From contig CAKSNY010000003.1 of assembly GCA_934476455.1 (NCBI GenBank), forward strand, positions 1-64,000: a stretch of DNA of 64,000 bases, in the 5' to 3' direction. Positions 24,089-33,483 of this stretch are shown one piece after another. Every line of letters begins with the position of its first letter. Within the stretch, counting starts at the first letter, position 1. The notes under the pieces were generated by a model. The model was not told the origin of the DNA. It saw only the letters and a program-made list of their open reading frames with translations, and searched no databases. Source of the DNA: an uncultured Clostridia bacterium (GTDB lineage: Bacteria > Bacillota > Clostridia > UMGS1883). Made by a program: the position numbers and the translations under genes.

Positions 24089-26101
24089 ATGACGCAAAAG
24101 CAATGGGTGTTTCTTGATGAGAATATAGACGAGGCACAAGCGCAGGCATATTCCGAGCTGTTCGGGATACCCCTCATTGTTTCACGCGTGCTTTTAAACC
24201 GCGGCTATACAAATGCTGCCGACGCGAAAAAGTTTTTGGATAAATATTCCGACGATTTTTACCCGCCGCACCTGTTGTGCGATATGGACAAGGCGGTGGA
24301 AAGAATTAACGCCGCAATTAAAAACGGAGAGTATGTGGTTGTTTACGGCGACTATGACGTTGACGGGATAACCTCTACCGCGCTTGTCGTAAATTATTTG
24401 AGAAGCTGCGGCGTAAGGACGGACTATTACATTCCCGACAGGAAAGACGAGGGATACGGGATAAATGCCGCAGCGGTAAAAAAAATAGCCGACAGCGGCG
24501 CGATGCTTATGATAAGCGTTGACACGGGAATAACAGCCTTTGAAGAAACGCGCTATGCAAAAGAGCTTGGCGTGGATGTAATTATTACAGACCACCACGA
24601 ATGTAAGGAAACACTGCCCGAGGCAGTTGCGGTGATAAACCCGAAGCGCAGCGATTGCAGCTATCCTTTTAAGGACCTTGCGGGGGTGGGCGTTGCCTTT
24701 AAGCTTGTGTGCGCCGCAAGCGGCAAAACGGAACGCGAAATACTTGAGCGCTATGCCGACGTGGTGGCGCTGGGCACAATTGCCGACGTTGTAAATTTGT
24801 GCGATGAAAACCGCCTTATAGCAGCCCGCGGGATAGAGAAGCTGTCGAAAAATCCGAATACGGGTCTTGCGGCGATAATTGCAACGCTTGGGCTTAAGCA
24901 AAAGTGGAACAACTGCGCCGTTGTAAGCTATTCGATAGCGCCGCGGTTAAATGCTGCGGGCAGAATGTCAAACGCGATGATTGCGGTTGACCTTTTGCTT
25001 ACCGACGACCCGCGCGAGGCGGAGGATTTGGCGGTAAAGCTTGATATGGAGAATAAAAACCGTCAGAGGCAGGAAAAAATAATATTTGACGAAGCGGTAG
25101 ATATAATAAACAAATGCGATATATCCGACAAAAATGTGCTTGTACTTGCAAAAAGGAACTGGCACCATGGTATAATAGGCGTAGTGGCTTCGAGAATATG
25201 TGAAAAATACAACAAAACGTGTATCTTAATATCAATTGAGGATGAATGGTGCAAAAGCTCCGGCAGAAGCGTGGACGGGCTGAATTTGTTTGACGCGCTC
25301 AGCGCCTGTTCCGATATACTGGAAAAATTCGGCGGACACGCGTATGCCGCAGGCTTTTCCATAAAGGAGGAATACATAGGCGAGCTTGACAGAAGGCTTA
25401 ACGAGTTTGCGCGGGAAAAAATGTCTGTAAAGGAACCCGACCGGCTGTTTATAGATACGCGCATAACGGTTGACGATATAACGGCTGCGACAATACGAAA
25501 AACCGAATGCCTTGCCCCGTACGGTGCGGGAAACAAAGTGCCGATTTTTGCCATCATGGGTGTGAGTGTTGCAGATGTAAGAACACTTTCCGAGGGAAAG
25601 CACTGCCGCATACTTGCCGAAAGCGAGGGCAGAATTATAGAAGCCATAGCTTTCGGTGCGGGAAAGCTTGCCGATGAATATTACCCGGGTGATATTGTTG
25701 ACATTGCGGGCGAGCTTAACATAAATTTGTATAACGGGCAGGTCAGGCTGCAAATTATTTTAAGCGGAATAAGAATGTCTTTTAAAAAACTGCACGACAT
25801 TTTACCCGACAGGCAGGATTTTTCCGATATTTACAGATTTGTGCGCGACAGAAAAAGCGTTACGGACGAGATAAGCGGCGTGTGCAAAACGCTTACAGGC
25901 GTGTTTGGGCGGCGTTTTATGCGTGAAAAGGTTATAAATGTGTTAAAGGTTTTTGAAGATTTGGGCATTTTTTCTTACAGCAAATTGGGCGATGTTCTGA
26001 AAATAAATCTTCTTGAAACGGAAAAGGGGAAAAAGGTGTCGATAGACAAAAGCGGGGTATACCAAAAAATAAAGGAAGAGGCTTTAAAAATTTGCGACTG
26101 A
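24089..26101 (+). CDS. recJ: Single-stranded-DNA-specific exonuclease RecJ
   Basis: A 670-residue DHH-family 5'-3' exonuclease used in recombination and base excision repair. Motif I is VYGDYDVDGITST, and the DHH motif is Asp168-His169-His170 within VIITDHHECKETLPEA. The DHHA1 segment (FGGHAYAAGFSIKEE) and the OB-fold (PGDIVDIAGELNIN) follow in order. The C-terminal region resembles the extended Firmicute RecJ. It heads the group rel, MBL hydrolase, hemZ and nucleoside kinase. Confidence 0.95.
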   Translation: MTQKQWVFLDENIDEAQAQAYSELFGIPLIVSRVLLNRGYTNAADAKKFLDKYSDDFYPPHLLCDMDKAVERINAAIKNGEYVVVYGDYDVDGITSTALVVNYLRSCGVRTDYYIPDRKDEGYGINAAAVKKIADSGAMLMISVDTGITAFEETRYAKELGVDVIITDHHECKETLPEAVAVINPKRSDCSYPFKDLAGVGVAFKLVCAASGKTEREILERYADVVALGTIADVVNLCDENRLIAARGIEKLSKNPNTGLAAIIATLGLKQKWNNCAVVSYSIAPRLNAAGRMSNAMIAVDLLLTDDPREAEDLAVKLDMENKNRQRQEKIIFDEAVDIINKCDISDKNVLVLAKRNWHHGIIGVVASRICEKYNKTCILISIEDEWCKSSGRSVDGLNLFDALSACSDILEKFGGHAYAAGFSIKEEYIGELDRRLNEFAREKMSVKEPDRLFIDTRITVDDITAATIRKTECLAPYGAGNKVPIFAIMGVSVADVRTLSEGKHCRILAESEGRIIEAIAFGAGKLADEYYPGDIVDIAGELNINLYNGQVRLQIILSGIRMSFKKLHDILPDRQDFSDIYRFVRDRKSVTDEISGVCKTLTGVFGRRFMREKVINVLKVFEDLGIFSYSKLGDVLKINLLETEKGKKVSIDKSGVYQKIKEEALKICD

Positions 26102-26125
26102 TCTGACAGAAAGGACGGCAGCTCT

Positions 26126-28294
26126 ATGGATGACACTTTCAAGGCGTTAATGGAAAAAATACGAAAATACAATAAAAATGCAGACGCCGACGAGGCGCGG
26201 ATTTACGAAGCGTATATCGAATGCCGCGAGCAGCACAAGGACCAGTATCGCCATTCGGGGGAGCCGTACTATGTTCACCCGTATGAGGTTGCATGTATTT
26301 TGGCGGATATAGAGCTTGACACAGATACAATTATAGCGGGGCTTCTGCACGATACAATAGAAGATACACCCCTTTGCTATGACCAGATAAAGCAAAAATT
26401 CGGGGAACAGGTCGCGCTTTTGGTGGAGGGTGTGACAAAGCTTAACAAAATTAAGTGCATTTCTAAGGAAGAAGCACACATAGAAAATTTAAGGAAGATG
26501 TTTTTTGCTATGGCAAAGGACATCCGTGTTGTTTTAATAAAGCTTGCCGACAGACTGCACAATATGCGCACGCTTAAATATATGCGCCCGGACAAGCAGC
26601 TTGAAAAGGCAAAGGAAACGCTTGACGTATATGCGCCGCTTGCGCACAGGTTAGGTATTTCAAAAATTAAAATCGAGCTTGAGGATTTGGCACTTAAATA
26701 TCTTGACAGCGTTGCATATTACGACATAGTGGAGGGGCTTAAGCGCAAGCAGTCGGAAAGGGACGCTTACGTGCAAAACGTGCGGAGCGTTATAGAGGAC
26801 AAAATGGAGGCTATGGGCATAAAATGCCATATTTCCGCACGTGCAAAGCATATATACAGCATATTTCGTAAAATGTACACGCAAAACAAAACCTTAGACG
26901 AAATATACGACCTTTTCGCCGTGCGTATAATTGTAGATACCGTGGCAGAATGTTACGCCGTGCTCGGCATTGTGCACGAGGAATATAAACCTATGCCGGG
27001 GCGGTTTAAGGATTATATAGCTATGCCGAAGCCCAATATGTATCAGTCGCTGCACACAACGGTAATAGGACCGGACGGCGAGCCATTCGAGATACAAATA
27101 CGCACATGGGAAATGCACCGTGTGGCAGAGCGCGGTGTTGCGGCGCACTGGAAGTACAAAGAGGGAAAAAGCGCCGATTCCAAAAATCTGGAATGGGTAA
27201 ACCAGCTGCTTGAAATACAAAGCGAAGCGGTAGACCCTGAGGATTTTATGCGCACACTTAAAATAGATATGTTTGCCGACGAGGTTTTTGTGTTTACCCC
27301 GAGGGGTGATGTTATAAGCCTTCCGGCAGGCGCTACACCGATTGACTTTGCTTTTTATATACATTCGGCGGTCGGTTATAAAATGACGGGCGCAAAGGTT
27401 AATTCAAAAATAGTACCGCTTGAATACAAGCTGCAAAACGGCGATATTGTTGAAATTATTACCTCCGGCGCAAACAAAGGCCCCAGTATGGACTGGCTGA
27501 AAATTGTAAAAACCAGCACTGCGCGAAATAAAATAAACGCGTGGTTTAAGAAAATGAACCGTGAGGTTAATATAGAGCGCGGGAAAACGGCGGTTGACCA
27601 TGAGCTTAAACGCCTCGGCGTGGCACAGGCAAAGCTTTTTAAAAGCGAATATCTTGACGATATGCTTCGCCGCTACGGTTTTGCAAATATAGACGAAATG
27701 TATGCCGCAATAGGGTTCGGCGGAATTACCGCGTCTAAAATTGTGGCAAGGCTTAACGACAGCTACCAAAACGATGCGAGAGAGCATCCGCCGACGGAAA
27801 ATACCGTGCAGCAGCACTCTGCGCGCAAAAGCTCGGACGGTACCGGGCTTGAGGTTTTGGGCGTTGACAACTGCCTTGTAAGGCTTTCGCGGTGCTGCAA
27901 CCCCGTGCCGGGAGACGATATTATAGGGTTTATAACGCGCGGACGCGGCGTAAGCGTTCATCGGCGCGACTGCCCGAATATTGCCCCCGAAAACCTTACG
28001 GACGAAATGCGCAACAGAATGATAGAGTGTAACTGGCTTGACACCGTTTCAAGCGAATTTAATGCGGAGCTTACGATGGAATGTATAAACCGCAGCGGCA
28101 TACTTGCAGACGTTATAGGGGAGGTTGCGGAAAACAAGATAAACCTTATAGCCGCAAATGCGCGCCCCGTAAAGGACAAGACGGCGCTTATATCCATTAC
28201 CGTGCAGGTAGACTGTAAGCCGCAGATAGATAACCTTATTAAAAAACTGCACAGGATACCGGGTGTGTACGAAATAAAGCGCTCCGTGCAATAA
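26126..28294 (+). CDS. rel: Bifunctional (p)ppGpp synthetase/hydrolase
   Basis: A 722-residue long RSH protein that makes and degrades (p)ppGpp in the stringent response. The hydrolase HD domain is intact (YYVHPYEVA and LLHDTIEDT with His75-Asp76), as is the synthetase (DLFAVRIIVDT and GRFKDYIAMPKPNMYQSLHT). The TGS domain (VFVFTPRGDVISLPAGATP), the conserved cysteine region (LSRCCNPVPGDDIIGFITRG) and the C-terminal ACT domain follow. Full length and intact motifs on both sides argue for a bifunctional Rel rather than a mono-functional paralogue. Confidence 0.96.
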   Translation: MDDTFKALMEKIRKYNKNADADEARIYEAYIECREQHKDQYRHSGEPYYVHPYEVACILADIELDTDTIIAGLLHDTIEDTPLCYDQIKQKFGEQVALLVEGVTKLNKIKCISKEEAHIENLRKMFFAMAKDIRVVLIKLADRLHNMRTLKYMRPDKQLEKAKETLDVYAPLAHRLGISKIKIELEDLALKYLDSVAYYDIVEGLKRKQSERDAYVQNVRSVIEDKMEAMGIKCHISARAKHIYSIFRKMYTQNKTLDEIYDLFAVRIIVDTVAECYAVLGIVHEEYKPMPGRFKDYIAMPKPNMYQSLHTTVIGPDGEPFEIQIRTWEMHRVAERGVAAHWKYKEGKSADSKNLEWVNQLLEIQSEAVDPEDFMRTLKIDMFADEVFVFTPRGDVISLPAGATPIDFAFYIHSAVGYKMTGAKVNSKIVPLEYKLQNGDIVEIITSGANKGPSMDWLKIVKTSTARNKINAWFKKMNREVNIERGKTAVDHELKRLGVAQAKLFKSEYLDDMLRRYGFANIDEMYAAIGFGGITASKIVARLNDSYQNDAREHPPTENTVQQHSARKSSDGTGLEVLGVDNCLVRLSRCCNPVPGDDIIGFITRGRGVSVHRRDCPNIAPENLTDEMRNRMIECNWLDTVSSEFNAELTMECINRSGILADVIGEVAENKINLIAANARPVKDKTALISITVQVDCKPQIDNLIKKLHRIPGVYEIKRSVQ

Positions 28295-28309
28295 AAAGGA
28301 AGATGCAAA

Positions 28310-28930
28310 GTGGAAATACAACATATGCTGTCAGGCCCGCTTGACGTGAACTGCTATATCGTGACCTCCGACGGGGAGACAATGGTTATAGACCCCGGCG
28401 GGGAGCCTGAAAAAATATATGAAATAATTAAAGAGAAAAAGCTTAATCTTAAAAGAATTGTGCTTACGCACGGGCATTTTGACCATATCGGCGGCGCAGA
28501 CAAGCTGCGCCTGATGAGCGGCGCGCGTATTTACATCCACAAAGAGGACGCGCCGATGCTTTCGGACGACACAAAAAACCTCAGCTTTCTTACGGGCGAG
28601 CCGCCGAAGCATTTTTCACCCGACGCCTTTTTGGAGGAGGGCGATTGCTTTAATATAGGCAGCGCAAAATTTACCGTTTATCATACGCCGGGGCACAGCG
28701 GCGGCGGAATTTGCCTTTATGCGGAAAATGTGCTTTTTACGGGGGATTTGATATTCCGCGGCTCGATAGGTCGGTTTGATTACGGCGATTTCCGCACGGA
28801 ACGCGCCTCCGTAAACAGAATGATGCACCTTTTTAAAGACGATGTAAAAATACTTCCCGGACACGGGGAGGAAACAACCGTAGGCTATGAAAAAATGTAC
28901 AACCCGTACGTTTCACGCCTTGATTGCTGA
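28310..28930 (+). CDS. MBL-fold metallohydrolase (glyoxalase II-like)
   Basis: A 206-residue metallo-beta-lactamase-fold hydrolase. The metal motif HGHFDH (His54, His56, Asp58, His59) is complete, and the third and fourth ligand regions are VYHTPGHSGGGICLY and FTGDLIFRGSIGR. These resemble glyoxalase II-like thioester hydrolases (YcbL-type). The short form lacks the C-terminal helical substrate domain of true GloB, so the substrate is uncertain. It starts with GTG and is often found between rel and hemZ in Firmicutes. Confidence 0.88.
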   Translation: MEIQHMLSGPLDVNCYIVTSDGETMVIDPGGEPEKIYEIIKEKKLNLKRIVLTHGHFDHIGGADKLRLMSGARIYIHKEDAPMLSDDTKNLSFLTGEPPKHFSPDAFLEEGDCFNIGSAKFTVYHTPGHSGGGICLYAENVLFTGDLIFRGSIGRFDYGDFRTERASVNRMMHLFKDDVKILPGHGEETTVGYEKMYNPYVSRLDC

Positions 28931-28949
28931 GCTGAAAGGGTTTGAAGCT

Positions 28950-30359
28950 ATGGAGATAATTGCAAAGGGACATTCTTTTGAGGATGCTGTCCGGCAGGTA
29001 TTGCAGCTGTTTTTTGACATAAATTCCGGCGGCTGTGTGCTTTCCGAAAAAAGAGCGGACGAGTTTTATGTAAAAATACAGCTATGCGAAAAATGCGCGG
29101 AGGAACGGCGCAGCATACCCCAAAATTCCGATAAACGCACGCTTACGGACGAGCTGAAAAAGTGCGTGTATACGGCGGCAAAGAAAATATCGCCCGTGGA
29201 TACGCCGTGGGGAATATCGACAGGTATACGCCCCTCAAAAACAGTGCGAATGATGCTTGAGGGCGGCGCCTCCGAACAGGAAGCCGAAGCTTTTATGAAA
29301 AATGAAATGTGGGTTTCGCCCGAAAAGGCGCACCTTGCGGCAGAGGTTGCCCAAAACGAAAGAAAGATACTTTCAAGGCGCCTTAAAAACGGCGTAAGCC
29401 TGTACATAGGTATTCCGTTTTGCCCGACAAGGTGCGCGTACTGTTCTTTTATATCGCAGGCGACAAAGCACAACGAAAAATTTATAGAGCCGTACGTTGC
29501 GGCATTAAAAAAAGAAATTTTAACGGGCGCGCAGCTGTGTGCGGAATACGGCTTTTTACCCGAAACGGTATATTTCGGCGGCGGCACGCCGACGGCAATA
29601 CCGGCATTTCTTTTAAAAGAGCTTATACAAACGGTTAAAGAAAGCTTTGATATGTCAAACGTGAAAGAATTTTGCGTGGAAGCAGGCCGCCCCGATACAT
29701 TTTCCGACGAGATGCTGCATATGCTAAAGGAAAGCGGTGTAAACAGGATAAGCATAAATCCGCAGACGATGAATCAAAAAACGCTTGAGCTTATAGGCCG
29801 CCGCCATACCGTGGAGCAAACAATTGCGGCTTTTGAAATGGCGGGGAAATATAATTTCAGCATAAATGCCGACCTTATAGCGGGGCTGCCCGATGAAAGC
29901 CCGGAGGATTTTAAAAACAGCCTTGAAAAGGTTAATGCGCTTTTGCCGCAGGCAATAACCGTTCACACAATGTATTTAAAGCGCGCGGCGCGCCTTATAG
30001 GCGAGTTTGAAAAGTACCGGTTTGTAACGGGCGTAAACGATATGATGCGCTTTGCGGCGGAGAAAATGCGGCAAAGCGGTTTTTTGCCGTATTATATGTA
30101 TAAACAAAGAAATACATTGGGAAACCTTGAAAACGTGGGCTTTTGCCTGCCGGGACATGAGGGGATATACAATGTGTATATTATGGAGGAAGTACAGACG
30201 GTGCTTGCTTTCGGTGCGGGTGCGTCCACAAAATTGGTAAAGGGCGACAGAATAGAGCGCGTTTTCAATCCGAAGGAAGCCGCAGATTACACAAACAGAA
30301 TAGACGAGATAACGGAAAGAAAAATTAAAGGCCTTGAATTTTTGAAAATGGAGGGATAG
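28950..30359 (+). CDS. hemZ: Radical SAM coproporphyrinogen III dehydrogenase-like protein HemZ
   Basis: A radical SAM protein of about 469 residues. The cluster motif is CPTRCAYC (Cys158, Cys162, Cys165) in GIPFCPTRCAYCSF, followed by the SAM-binding YFGGGTPTAI and the family segment RISINPQTMNQKTLELIGR. The roughly 140-residue N-terminal extension is typical of HemZ rather than HemN/HemW. HemZ is annotated as oxygen-independent coproporphyrinogen dehydrogenase, but in heme-less Clostridia its true role is unclear. I set the start at ATG 28950 after GAAAGGG; an upstream in-frame start would overlap the MBL gene. Confidence 0.9.
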   Translation: MEIIAKGHSFEDAVRQVLQLFFDINSGGCVLSEKRADEFYVKIQLCEKCAEERRSIPQNSDKRTLTDELKKCVYTAAKKISPVDTPWGISTGIRPSKTVRMMLEGGASEQEAEAFMKNEMWVSPEKAHLAAEVAQNERKILSRRLKNGVSLYIGIPFCPTRCAYCSFISQATKHNEKFIEPYVAALKKEILTGAQLCAEYGFLPETVYFGGGTPTAIPAFLLKELIQTVKESFDMSNVKEFCVEAGRPDTFSDEMLHMLKESGVNRISINPQTMNQKTLELIGRRHTVEQTIAAFEMAGKYNFSINADLIAGLPDESPEDFKNSLEKVNALLPQAITVHTMYLKRAARLIGEFEKYRFVTGVNDMMRFAAEKMRQSGFLPYYMYKQRNTLGNLENVGFCLPGHEGIYNVYIMEEVQTVLAFGAGASTKLVKGDRIERVFNPKEAADYTNRIDEITERKIKGLEFLKMEG

Positions 30360-30363
30360 CTCT

Positions 30364-31992
30364 GTGCAAATTACTCTCGACAAAAAGAAAATGCAAATAG
30401 ACAAAGGAACAACCGCAGACGAGCTTTTGAAAAAGCTTGACGCGTATAAGGATGTGCTTTGCTATAAGGTAAATAACGAGCATGTCGGAAGAAGTTATGT
30501 GTTTCGGGAAAACGATGAGGTAACCTCGCTCACAATAAAAACGGACGAAGGGTATCTTATTTACAAGGAAACGCTTATATTGGTGCTGCTTTCCGCAGCA
30601 GATGCGATTTTTGACTGTGCGCCGGTTATTGTAAGGCAGTCGGTGAATAAGTCTACGTATTTTGAACTGGCGGGAAACCCCGTTAAGGAGGAATATGCCG
30701 CAGCCATAAAAGAAAAAATGAAGGAAATTATAGCGCGCGACGAGCCGCCCGTGCAGTTTGAAACAGACATAGACACTGCCGCAAAGCTTTTTAAGCAAAG
30801 CGGCGCCGCAGAGCGTGCGCAGATGCTTTACAGCCTGCCCGTAGAGCGCATAAAGCTGTGCAAGGCGGGCGAGCGTTACCATATAACCTATCAGGATATT
30901 GCCTACAGCATATCCTCTGTTGAAAATTTTGATATAACGACATATGAAAAAGGGTATCTTCTGCGCTACCCCACAAATTATTCCGACGGTAAAATACCCA
31001 ACATTCCGGGAGGGGTGAAAATTCATAACGCAATACGCGACTACCGCGACTGGATAGAAACCATCGGCGTAAAAGACATTTTTTCGCTTAACGATATTAT
31101 AAAAAGCGGGCGCGGAAGCGAGCTTGTAAATCTTTCCGAAGGGCTGCACGAAAAGCGCATAAGTATGATGGCGGATTGCATAAGCAGCCGCCCCAAAATA
31201 AAGATTGTGCTTATTGCGGGACCTTCCTCTTCCGGGAAAACAACGTTTGCAAACAGGCTTAAGCTGCACCTTAGGATAAACCACTTGTCGCCGGTTGTGA
31301 TTTCGCTGGACGATTACTATGTGGATAACGAACGTATGCCCAGAAACCAAAAGGGCGAAACCGATTTTGAAATGGTGGAAGCTATAGATTACGAGCTTTT
31401 TAACAAGCACCTTGCGCTTCTTGCCGCAGGGGAGGCGGTGCAGCTTCCCAAATATGACTTTAAGAAGAAAAAGCGCGTTGAAGGTCCTGTTATGCAGCTT
31501 TCCGACGGGCAGATAATAATTGCCGAGGGAATACACGCGTTAAACGAGCTTTTGACAAGCCGTGTTAACAAAAAAAACAAGTACAAAATATACCTTAGCG
31601 CACTCACCAGCCTTTGCCTTGATGAATATAACGTATTTTCACCGACCGATAACAGGCTTTTAAGGCGCATTGTGCGCGACGCGGCGTACAGGGCGTCCGA
31701 TGCGGAGGAAACGCTTTCGCTTTGGAAAAACGTCAGAAAAGGAGAGCTTAAGTATATATTTCCGTTTGAAAGTGAGGCGGACGAGGTGTTTAATTCCTCA
31801 CTTGTTTACGAGCTTTCTGTTTTAAGAGAGCCGGCAATGCGCCTTTTAAAAGAAGTAGGGAAGGACAGCCCGCACTACAGCCGGGCAAAGCGCCTTACGG
31901 AGCTTTTGTCGTATTTTTATCCGATGGAGTCCTCCTTTATTCCGCCGACGTCGATTATGCGTGAATTTATAGGCGGCAGCACGATACTTTAA
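30364..31992 (+). CDS. Nucleoside (uridine-type) kinase with N-terminal TGS/ThrRS-like domains
   Basis: A 542-residue fusion. The N terminus (about 1-60) is a TGS domain, residues 60-270 resemble the threonyl-tRNA synthetase second additional domain, and the C terminus is a uridine kinase-like P-loop kinase with Walker A GPSSSGKTT (286-294) and the substrate loop SLDDYYVDNERMP. The full ThrRS catalytic core is absent, so it does not charge tRNA. The family is widespread in Clostridia and is usually named nucleoside kinase; the acceptor nucleoside and the role of the TGS part are unproven. It ends the recJ operon. Confidence 0.88.
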   Translation: MQITLDKKKMQIDKGTTADELLKKLDAYKDVLCYKVNNEHVGRSYVFRENDEVTSLTIKTDEGYLIYKETLILVLLSAADAIFDCAPVIVRQSVNKSTYFELAGNPVKEEYAAAIKEKMKEIIARDEPPVQFETDIDTAAKLFKQSGAAERAQMLYSLPVERIKLCKAGERYHITYQDIAYSISSVENFDITTYEKGYLLRYPTNYSDGKIPNIPGGVKIHNAIRDYRDWIETIGVKDIFSLNDIIKSGRGSELVNLSEGLHEKRISMMADCISSRPKIKIVLIAGPSSSGKTTFANRLKLHLRINHLSPVVISLDDYYVDNERMPRNQKGETDFEMVEAIDYELFNKHLALLAAGEAVQLPKYDFKKKKRVEGPVMQLSDGQIIIAEGIHALNELLTSRVNKKNKYKIYLSALTSLCLDEYNVFSPTDNRLLRRIVRDAAYRASDAEETLSLWKNVRKGELKYIFPFESEADEVFNSSLVYELSVLREPAMRLLKEVGKDSPHYSRAKRLTELLSYFYPMESSFIPPTSIMREFIGGSTIL

Positions 31993-32002
31993 AAAAGCAG
32001 AG

Positions 32003-32047
32003 AGGTCAATCCCTTTATTTTGTAAATAAAGGGATTGACCTTTTTAT
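32003..32047 (+). terminator. Terminator of the recJ-nucleoside kinase operon
   Basis: An 18-bp perfect inverted repeat (AGGTCAATCCCTTTATTT at 32003-32020, loop TGT, complement at 32024-32041) with a following T-rich run. Its right arm contains the -35 box of the uxaC promoter. Confidence 0.92.
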
Positions 32048-32062
32048 TAAGTATGCTATAAT
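32035..32062 (+). promoter_or_regulatory. Promoter of the uxaC operon, embedded in the terminator
   Basis: TTGACC (32035-32040) lies inside the terminator's right arm; TATAAT follows at 32057-32062 after a 16-bp spacer. The uxaC start is 39 nt downstream. Confidence 0.7.
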
Positions 32063-32101
32063 AGAAATACAGATATTTAAAATGGAAGAGGATGTGCGAA
32101 T

Positions 32102-33463
32102 ATGGCTTTTATTAACGACGATTTTATGCTTAAAAACAAAACAGCAAAAAGGCTGTTTTTTGACTTTGCAAAGGATATGCCGATTATAGATTATCACTGC
32201 CATTTGCAGCCGCAGATGATTGCGGAAAACAAAAAATTTAAAAATGCGTTCGACCTGTTTTTGGGCGGCGACCACTACAAATGGCGCCAGATGCGTTCAA
32301 ACGGTGTTCCGGAGGAAATGATTACGGGCGAGGGCGACGAATACGAAAAGTTTAAGGAATTTGCAAAAACAATGCCTTACCTTATCGGAAACCCGCTTTT
32401 CCATTGGACGCACCTTGAGCTTAAGAGGTATTTTGATATTGACGATATTTTGTCCGAGGAAACCTGCAAAAGCATTTGGGACAGGGTTAATGCATGCCTT
32501 GAGAAGGACGAATTTCGCCCCAAGCAGCTTATAGAGCGTTCAAACGTAAGCGTTGTATGCACAACGGACGACCCCGCAGACACGCTTGAATATCACCGTG
32601 CGTTAAAGGATTTTAAGACAAAGATTTATCCCGCTTTCCGTCCCGATAAAGCGGTTGAAATCGCAAAGGAAACATTTATTCCTTACATAGAGAAAACAGG
32701 TGTTAAAAGCTATGACGAGCTTTTAAAATGGATTACCGAAAGAATAGAATTTTTCCACGAACACGGATGCCGCTTAAGCGACCATGCGCTTGAATATGTA
32801 CCGTTTGCGCTCGGCGACGCAGCAAAGGTTTTTGAAAAAAGGCTTAACGGCGGCACGGTTACGCGTGAAGAGGAAAATGTGTTTAAAACAGCCGTTTTAA
32901 AGCACTGCGCAAAGGAATATACACGCCTGGGCTGGGCTATGCAGCTTCATATCGGCGCGCTTCGCAATAATAACAGCAAAATGTATAAAAAGCTCGGAGC
33001 AGACACCGGTTTTGACTCTTTAAACGACCTTTGCATTGCGGAGGATTTGTCAAAATTTATGGATTGCCTTGAGGTGGACGACTGCCTGCCCAAAACAATA
33101 CTTTATACGCTTAATCCGAAGGATAACTACGTTTTGGGAACAATGCTCGGCAATTTCCAGAAGGCACCGTTTAAAAGCAAGATACAGTTCGGCAGCGGCT
33201 GGTGGTTTAACGACCAGCGCGACGGTATGGAATCGCAGATGTGCGCGCTTGCAAACCTAGGTATGCTTTCAAGGTTTGTGGGAATGCTCACAGACAGCCG
33301 AAGCTTTGTATCGTACCCCAGACACGAGTATTTCAGACGTATATTCTGTAATCTTATCGGAAAATGGGTGGAAGAGGGCGAATACCCCTGCGATATGAAA
33401 TATCTTGAAGAAATAGTAAAGGGCGTTTGCTACAACAACGCCAAAGAATACTTTGGATTTTAA
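32102..33463 (+). CDS. uxaC: Glucuronate isomerase (uronate isomerase)
   Basis: A 453-residue UxaC that converts D-glucuronate to D-fructuronate and D-galacturonate to D-tagaturonate. The amidohydrolase-like metal motif is PIIDYHCHLQPQMIAENKKF, and the family segments GDHYKWRQMRSNGV, QLHIGALRNNNSKM and GSGWWFNDQRDGM are present. It is standard length. No other uronate genes (uxaA, uxaB, kdgK) are adjacent, which is unusual for this pathway. The next gene is an aminotransferase 20 nt downstream. Confidence 0.95.
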   Translation: MAFINDDFMLKNKTAKRLFFDFAKDMPIIDYHCHLQPQMIAENKKFKNAFDLFLGGDHYKWRQMRSNGVPEEMITGEGDEYEKFKEFAKTMPYLIGNPLFHWTHLELKRYFDIDDILSEETCKSIWDRVNACLEKDEFRPKQLIERSNVSVVCTTDDPADTLEYHRALKDFKTKIYPAFRPDKAVEIAKETFIPYIEKTGVKSYDELLKWITERIEFFHEHGCRLSDHALEYVPFALGDAAKVFEKRLNGGTVTREEENVFKTAVLKHCAKEYTRLGWAMQLHIGALRNNNSKMYKKLGADTGFDSLNDLCIAEDLSKFMDCLEVDDCLPKTILYTLNPKDNYVLGTMLGNFQKAPFKSKIQFGSGWWFNDQRDGMESQMCALANLGMLSRFVGMLTDSRSFVSYPRHEYFRRIFCNLIGKWVEEGEYPCDMKYLEEIVKGVCYNNAKEYFGF

Positions 33464-33483
33464 TAATACGGGAGAGGGTTTTT

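Noticed and set aside
30325..31536. 403-codon minus-strand frame opposite the nucleoside kinase
   Set aside because: Antisense shadow caused by codon bias; the + strand protein has intact kinase motifs.
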